Shown here in pieces: positions 5,640 through 8,967 of a stretch of 8,967 nucleotides of DNA. The stretch covers positions 1 through 8,967 of the forward strand of contig JAJZMO010000006.1 of NCBI GenBank assembly GCA_021798235.1, given 5' to 3'. The position numbers were made by a program, and so were the translations under genes. The notes beneath the pieces were generated by a model. It was not told the origin of the DNA, ran no database searches, and worked only from the letters and a program-made list of their open reading frames with translations. Position 1 is the first letter of the stretch. Every line of letters starts with the position of its first letter. Origin of the DNA: Acidobacteriota bacterium. GTDB taxonomy: Bacteria; Acidobacteriota; Terriglobia; Terriglobales; Acidobacteriaceae.

Positions 5640-6483
5640 GATTCTGCCGCCGGAGGGCTATGCGGCCCCGCGCGTCTACGTGCCTGCGCCGCAGGAGCCA
5701 GAGCCGGAGGATGCGCGCGGCTCGCGCCTGCTGCTGGGTTGGCGCTACGCTCCAGCCACGTACATTTTGATTGGCATCAACATCGCGGTGTATCTCGGCA
5801 TGGTTTTGGGCGGGGTCTCGCCGTGGGCACCGACTGCGGAGCAGATCATGCGCTGGGGTGCCAGCCGCGGCGTCAATGAAGTTTTATTCGGTCAATGGTG
5901 GCGGCTGCTCTCGGCCACGTTTGTGCATGTCGGCATCATCCACCTGGGCACGAATATGTGGTGCTTGTGGAATCTGGGCCTGCTGGGTGAGCCGTTGCTC
6001 GGTGTTTTGGGCGTCTTCAGCGTTTACGTGCTGACTGGCGTGGCCGGCAATCTGCTCAGCTCCGCTGTTAGTCCGGGCATTGTGGGCGCGGGAGCCTCCG
6101 GCGCGGTTTTTGGCATTGCGGGGATTTTGATTTTGCTGCTGAACGGGCCGCACCTGCCCTTTCCGCGCGAGGAACTGCGCCGCCTGCGCCGCAGCGTGAT
6201 CTACTTTGCACTGATCAATCTGGCCATTGGCGGCGCGACGCTGCTCTACTCCGGCGGCATCAAAATCGACAATATGGCCCACCTGGGTGGGTTCTTCTCT
6301 GGCTTGGCGCTGGGCGTGCCGCTGGCTCCAGTGCTGGGTACGGGCCGTCAGCGCTACCGGCAGCGCCAGCGCGTCGTCTTTGCGATTCTGGCGCTGATCT
6401 TGCTCCTTTTTGCCAACGCCATGGCTCACTATTGGAAGCCGCTGATGCAGGCCTGGGCCGCAGGCCATCCCGGCGATCTATAG
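5584..6483 (+). CDS. Rhomboid-family intramembrane serine protease
   Basis: A 299-residue membrane protein that should cleave transmembrane segments of other membrane proteins within the inner membrane. The rhomboid signature is complete: HLGTN (H120, N124, corresponding to H150/N154 of E. coli GlpG), GAGASG with nucleophile S172, and NMAHLGG with general base H233. About seven hydrophobic spans can be seen, the first near 57-76 and a last one near 263-280, matching the 6+1 layout common in this family. Residues 1-50 form a cytosolic Pro/Glu-rich tail (PAPQEPEPED) without recognisable domain. ATG 5584 is chosen because it is preceded by a leaderless-type promoter and is the point duplicated upstream; no Shine-Dalgarno is present. 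It ends 30 bases before a convergent XRE regulator. The substrate is unknown; the adjacent lipoprotein has no C-terminal membrane segment and so is not an obvious target. Confidence 0.95.
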   Translation: MSTQWQNGEHEGLRSGAPEILPPEGYAAPRVYVPAPQEPEPEDARGSRLLLGWRYAPATYILIGINIAVYLGMVLGGVSPWAPTAEQIMRWGASRGVNEVLFGQWWRLLSATFVHVGIIHLGTNMWCLWNLGLLGEPLLGVLGVFSVYVLTGVAGNLLSSAVSPGIVGAGASGAVFGIAGILILLLNGPHLPFPREELRRLRRSVIYFALINLAIGGATLLYSGGIKIDNMAHLGGFFSGLALGVPLAPVLGTGRQRYRQRQRVVFAILALILLLFANAMAHYWKPLMQAWAAGHPGDL

Positions 6484-6513
6484 CAGCGCATTCACCCCAT
6501 ACAGCTTGGCGGT

Positions 6514-6870
6514 TTAAGCCGTGGCGGCAAACTTACGCACCATGGCCAGCAATAGCTTGCGGTCGCTGTCATTTAAGTTGGAGGAGTAGCGCCGAATCTG
6601 GATCAAAAAGCGCAACTCTTCATCCGTTAAATCGTGCGGCTGCATCTGGTGTTGCATGGTGTCCTCGGCAAAGAAGCTGGCGAGCGACATCTCCAGTGCG
6701 TCAGCAATCTTGTGCAGCGTGTCCAGCGAGGGCACCGTGTGGCCATTTTCCACACGCGACAAGTAACAGCGCAACAGCCCGGTGCGCTTTTCAATGTCGC
6801 CCTGCGACAGGCCTTTTTGTAACCGATGGCCGCGAATGACGCTGCCAATTTTCAGCGGACTGATGCTCAT
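6514..6870 (-). CDS. XRE-family helix-turn-helix transcriptional regulator
   Basis: A 118-residue DNA-binding protein. Residues about 8-67 form a Cro/CI-type HTH: IGSVIRGHRLQKG, LSQGDIEKRTG (21-31, first HTH helix), LRCYLSRVENG (33-43, recognition helix), then PSLDTLHKIADALEMSLASFF. The C-terminal part is acidic to helical, ending SDRKLLLAMVRKFAATA, and may serve in dimer formation; no ligand-binding domain is present. ATG 6870 is preferred since GGAG stands 9 bases upstream; an upstream TTG (6903) would only add an unconserved MHHFSTLETQT. It is convergent with the rhomboid gene and follows the hydrolase gene on the same strand after 152 bases that hold its own promoter. Targets are unknown; the palindrome at 7003-7020 could be one of them. 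Confidence 0.93.
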   Translation of the reverse strand: MSISPLKIGSVIRGHRLQKGLSQGDIEKRTGLLRCYLSRVENGHTVPSLDTLHKIADALEMSLASFFAEDTMQHQMQPHDLTDEELRFLIQIRRYSSNLNDSDRKLLLAMVRKFAATA

Positions 6871-6947
6871 GGTTTGTGTCTCCAAGGTAGAAAAGTGGTG
6901 CAAAGGAAATCCAGGTATTTCTTGTACTGCTCTGTCATTACTGATGT

Positions 6948-6976
6948 AGTAAACACGTCTTTTGCAGTCTTGGCAA
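6948..6976 (-). promoter_or_regulatory. Predicted promoter of the XRE regulator gene
   Basis: On the minus strand TTGCCA (6971-6976, 5/6) and TTTACT (6948-6953, 4/6) are spaced exactly 17 bases. The start site would fall near 6941, leaving about 70 bases of leader before ATG 6870. The surrounding region 6900-7022 is clearly richer in AT than its neighbours. Confidence 0.45.
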
Positions 6977-7002
6977 GGGGAATTTTTCCGCAGGATGCTA
7001 GA

Positions 7003-7020
7003 AATATACCCCTGTATATT
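7003..7020. promoter_or_regulatory. Perfect 7-bp AT-rich inverted repeat AATATAC-N4-GTATATT
   Basis: Arms 7003-7009 and 7014-7020 are exact reverse complements around CCCT. It lies 2 bases past the hydrolase stop and about 27 bases upstream of the predicted -35 box of the XRE gene. The 18-bp symmetric form suits a dimeric HTH protein, so an operator for the neighbouring regulator is possible. A weak terminator for the hydrolase gene is the alternative, but the stem is AT-rich and no T-run follows on the minus strand. Confidence 0.35.
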
Positions 7021-7022
7021 CG

Positions 7023-7829
7023 CTATTTTTTCAATGTTTTGTTAAAAAATGTCTGCATGCGGCGGTCGGCATCGGCGGTGTCTTGTGGGCGGTAGCCGGC
7101 CTTGTTGTTGGGGTTCTCGAAGGCGTGGCCCACGTCGGCGTATTCCTTTAGATTGACCGGATGGCCCAGGGCCTGCATCTCCTTGGCGAAGGCCTGCACA
7201 TCGTCGGGCGTGATGCCGCGATCCTGAGCGCCGAAGTTTCCCAGCACTTGCGCGTGAATCTTCTGCAACTGTGCGGGGTTGGTATCCAGCGCTCCATAGT
7301 TGATGGCCACGGCGCGCAGGGTTGGCTCCGCAATCGCCAGTTGCAGCGCGAAGCCGCCACCCATGCACCAGCCGACGGCCCCAATGCGATGGGGCAGAAC
7401 ATCCTTGCGTGTTTTTAGATACGCGACTGCGGATGTCAGATAGCCGACGCCGCGATCCTGGGGCAGGCCGCGCATCAGTTCGTGGGCCATCTCCGGGTCG
7501 CTGGTCGACTGGCCACGATAGAGATCGACGGCCAGGGTTATGTAGCCCTGCTGAGCCAAGTCGGCAGCCTGCTGCTGCACCCAGTCGGTCAAACCCCACC
7601 ACTCATGGACGACGACAATCGCCGGAAACGGCCCCGCGCCTGCGGGCTTGTAGAGAATGCCGCGCACCGACTCCCCTTGGCTGGGGAAGTGAACCGTCGC
7701 TGCAGGCGGCAGCGTGGCGGCATGGGCCTGAGCTGCGCCGACTGTGAGCAGCGATGCGCACAAGAACAGCGCGATGGAGAAATATGAAATCGGGGTCCAT
7801 GGATTGTGGCTGCGAGGATTCAGGGGCAT
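7023..7829 (-). CDS. Secreted dienelactone-hydrolase-family alpha/beta hydrolase
   Basis: A 268-residue protein of the dienelactone hydrolase (carboxymethylenebutenolidase) family, enzymes that hydrolyse lactone or ester bonds. The Cys-Asp-His triad is visible: GWCMGGG with nucleophile C155, GAQDRGI with D203, and GHAFENPNN with H235. HEWWG (75-79) carries the Glu that interacts with the nucleophile in this family, and TLAVDLYRGQ (98-107) follows the usual pattern. Residues about 13-37 form a signal peptide with AQA/AHA as likely cleavage sites, so the enzyme acts outside the cytoplasm, unlike the classical catabolic enzyme. ATG 7829 is chosen for AAGGAGA upstream (spacing about 9) and for placing the signal peptide at the N-terminus; the frame is open to 7889 but the extra residues are not convincing. 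fabG lies upstream on the same strand across a hairpin-bearing gap. The substrate is unknown. Confidence 0.93.
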   Translation of the reverse strand: MPLNPRSHNPWTPISYFSIALFLCASLLTVGAAQAHAATLPPAATVHFPSQGESVRGILYKPAGAGPFPAIVVVHEWWGLTDWVQQQAADLAQQGYITLAVDLYRGQSTSDPEMAHELMRGLPQDRGVGYLTSAVAYLKTRKDVLPHRIGAVGWCMGGGFALQLAIAEPTLRAVAINYGALDTNPAQLQKIHAQVLGNFGAQDRGITPDDVQAFAKEMQALGHPVNLKEYADVGHAFENPNNKAGYRPQDTADADRRMQTFFNKTLKK

Positions 7830-7930
7830 CGGCAATCTCTCCTTGGGGCACGCGGATGGTGCGGCGGGCGTGCGCAGCCATTTTCGCACAGCCTTAGAGA
7901 GACTCTGAACCCGTGCTGAGCGTTCCCTCA

Positions 7931-7984
7931 GCGGCTAAAGCCGCACTGCGAGGCTTGTACCTATGGACGGGCTGAAGCCCGTCC
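7931..7984. repeat. Pair of REP-like hairpins between fabG and the hydrolase gene
   Basis: Two compact palindromes lie 20 bases apart: GCGGCTAAAGCCGC (7931-7944, 6-bp arms) and GGACGGGCTGAAGCCCGTCC (7965-7984, 9-bp arms). They share a GGCT-(A/G)A-AGCC heart. An outer 8-bp inverted repeat, CTCTGAAC (7903-7910) and GTTCAGAG (8003-8010), encloses both. No T-tract follows on either strand. The look is of dispersed REP-type elements; from memory, GGCTGAAGCC/GGCTAAAGCC hairpins are common between genes in acidobacterial genomes. They may stabilise fabG mRNA or mark its end. Confidence 0.6.
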
Positions 7985-8017
7985 CCTTCAAAACACAGAC
8001 GAGTTCAGAGATACCCC

Positions 8018-8764
8018 TTAGCCCATGTACATGCCGCCGTTGACGTCGAGTACGTGGCCGGTGATGTAGCCTGCCTGTTCTGAGGCCAAGAACGCGACGG
8101 CGTGGGCGATCTCCTCTGGCGAGCCAGCGCGGCCCAGCGGCACCTGCGTCAACATGGCGGCGCGCTGCTGCTCGTTCAGCACCTCGGTCATCGGCGTTTC
8201 GATGTAGCCCGGCGCGACGGCATTCACCGTAATCGAGCGCGAGGCCAATTCGCGCGCCATGGATTTCGTCAGCCCGATCAGCCCCGCCTTGCTGGCCGCG
8301 TAGTTGGCCTGCCCGGCCTGCCCGGTTTCGCCCACCACGCTGGTCAGGTTCACGATGCGTCCCCAGCGGGCTTTGAGCATGGCGGGCATCAAGGCCTGCG
8401 TTAGCAGAAAGGCTCCGGTCAGATTGGTGGAGAGCACGGCATCCCAGTCGGCGCGCTTCATGCGCAGCATCAGCCCATCGCGCGTAATGCCGGCGTTGTT
8501 GACCAGAATTTCCACCTTGCCGTACTGCGCCAGCACCGCTTTGGCGCAGGCCAGGATGGATTCCTCGCTGGCAATGTCCAGCGCGAAGACGGAGGCTGCG
8601 CCACCAGCGGCGGTGATCTCAGCCTGCACGGCGGCCAACTTCTCTGTGTTGCGCGCGGCCAAGGCCACCTGTGCGCCGGTACGCGCCAGGGCCAGTGCGC
8701 AGGCCCGGCCAATTCCCTGTGAAGCTCCCGTTACCAGCGCCACGCGCCCCTGCAAACCTGTCAT
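8018..8764 (-). CDS. fabG: 3-oxoacyl-[acyl-carrier-protein] reductase (FabG)
   Basis: A 248-residue short-chain dehydrogenase, the expected FabG length, which reduces 3-oxoacyl-ACP to 3-hydroxyacyl-ACP with NADPH in fatty-acid elongation in the cytoplasm. The cofactor motif TGASQGIG (12-19), NNAG (89-92), and the catalytic N114, S142, Y155 (YAASK) and K159 are all present, as are GRIVNLTSVVG, VNAVAPGYIETPMT and the C-terminal GHVLDVNGGMYM typical of FabG. Start ATG 8764 has GGGAGAG 7 bases upstream. No other fatty-acid gene is in view, so a related acetoacetyl-CoA reductase or another SDR is possible, but the C-terminus favours FabG. It has its own likely promoter with a perfect -10 box, and the next gene upstream ends 62 bases away. 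Confidence 0.93.
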   Translation of the reverse strand: MTGLQGRVALVTGASQGIGRACALALARTGAQVALAARNTEKLAAVQAEITAAGGAASVFALDIASEESILACAKAVLAQYGKVEILVNNAGITRDGLMLRMKRADWDAVLSTNLTGAFLLTQALMPAMLKARWGRIVNLTSVVGETGQAGQANYAASKAGLIGLTKSMARELASRSITVNAVAPGYIETPMTEVLNEQQRAAMLTQVPLGRAGSPEEIAHAVAFLASEQAGYITGHVLDVNGGMYMG

Positions 8765-8811
8765 GCGAAGACTCTCCCGTGCATTGAAAATGAATGGTTC
8801 GGCAAAGGGAA

Positions 8812-8840
8812 ATTATAGATGCAGCGTTATGGGGTGTGCT
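8812..8840 (-). promoter_or_regulatory. Predicted fabG promoter with perfect TATAAT
   Basis: On the minus strand TATAAT (8812-8817) matches the -10 consensus fully. AGCACA (8835-8840), 17 bases upstream, is a 3/6 -35 box and lies within the last codons of the preceding gene. Transcription would start near 8805, leaving about 40 bases before the fabG ATG. Confidence 0.5.
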
Positions 8841-8967
8841 GGGGAGTGCTTTGCGTCGGAGCTGGTGGGGTGGTCGGTGCCAGGGAAGAGTGCTTCTGCT
8901 TTTTATGGGAGAAGTGGTTCACGATGTCCGGCCAGAACTCCACCACAATGGCTCCCATAGCGCCCTC
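8827..8967 (-). CDS. C-terminal tail of an unidentified protein, 5' part outside the window
   Basis: The minus strand is open from the window edge for 46 codons to TAA at 8827-8829. It reads EGAMGAIVVEFWPDIVNHFS, then a basic HKKQKH patch, then a Pro/Thr/Gln-rich end (LAPTTPPAPTQSTPQHTP). The first 19 residues look like a real conserved C-terminus, partly hydrophobic and perhaps the end of a membrane or membrane-bound protein, followed by a disordered tail. The stop lies 62 bases before the fabG start, on the same strand. I do not recognise the family from this fragment; the call rests on open frame, position and protein-like composition. Confidence 0.6.
   Translation of the reverse strand, partial: EGAMGAIVVEFWPDIVNHFSHKKQKHSSLAPTTPPAPTQSTPQHTP

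Noticed and set aside
5884..6468. 194-codon minus-strand frame opposite the rhomboid gene
   Set aside because: The plus strand encodes all rhomboid catalytic motifs; the antisense frame is rich in Gln/Arg/Ala as expected of a shadow.

Overview
The window reads as a chromosomal piece of a moderately GC-rich bacterium, most likely an acidobacterium of the Terriglobia type. That is an inference from three things: the style of the small XRE regulator (a GLLRCYLSRVENGHTVPS recognition region), paired GGCTAAAGCC / GGGCTGAAGCCC hairpins between genes, and the mix of purH, an NRAMP-like transporter, a rhomboid and many small hypothetical genes. No rRNA, tRNA, CRISPR array or transposase gene was seen.

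Layout. Positions 1-1574 (minus) hold almost all of purH, cut at its last few codons by the window edge. Positions 1575-2008 are a long non-coding stretch with a palindrome, a 28-codon open frame and a perfect 17-bp hairpin. Positions 2009-3726 (plus) look like a three-gene operon: a 65-residue cysteine-containing small protein, an NRAMP/SLC11-related transporter lacking the usual metal-ligand Asn and Met, and a 68-residue single-span membrane protein. Positions 3766-5639 are the unusual part. A long lipoprotein gene of lower GC is bracketed by two ~100-bp direct repeats (about 93% identical). Each repeat carries a promoter and the first codons of the rhomboid gene; only the downstream copy continues into an intact rhomboid protease gene (5584-6483). 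Positions 6514-8967 are all minus strand: an XRE-family regulator, a secreted dienelactone-hydrolase-like protein, fabG, and the C-terminal tail of an unidentified protein.

How the parts fit. purH (purine synthesis) and fabG (fatty-acid elongation) are housekeeping genes. The transporter operon appears self-contained, its outer two genes being small proteins that may assist the transporter. The rhomboid/lipoprotein locus looks rearranged: a 5' fragment of the rhomboid gene with its promoter was duplicated and the lipoprotein gene now sits between the copies, where the upstream promoter copy could drive it. Both promoter copies put the -10 box six bases before ATG, which predicts a leaderless rhomboid mRNA. 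This locus is the most notable feature of the window.
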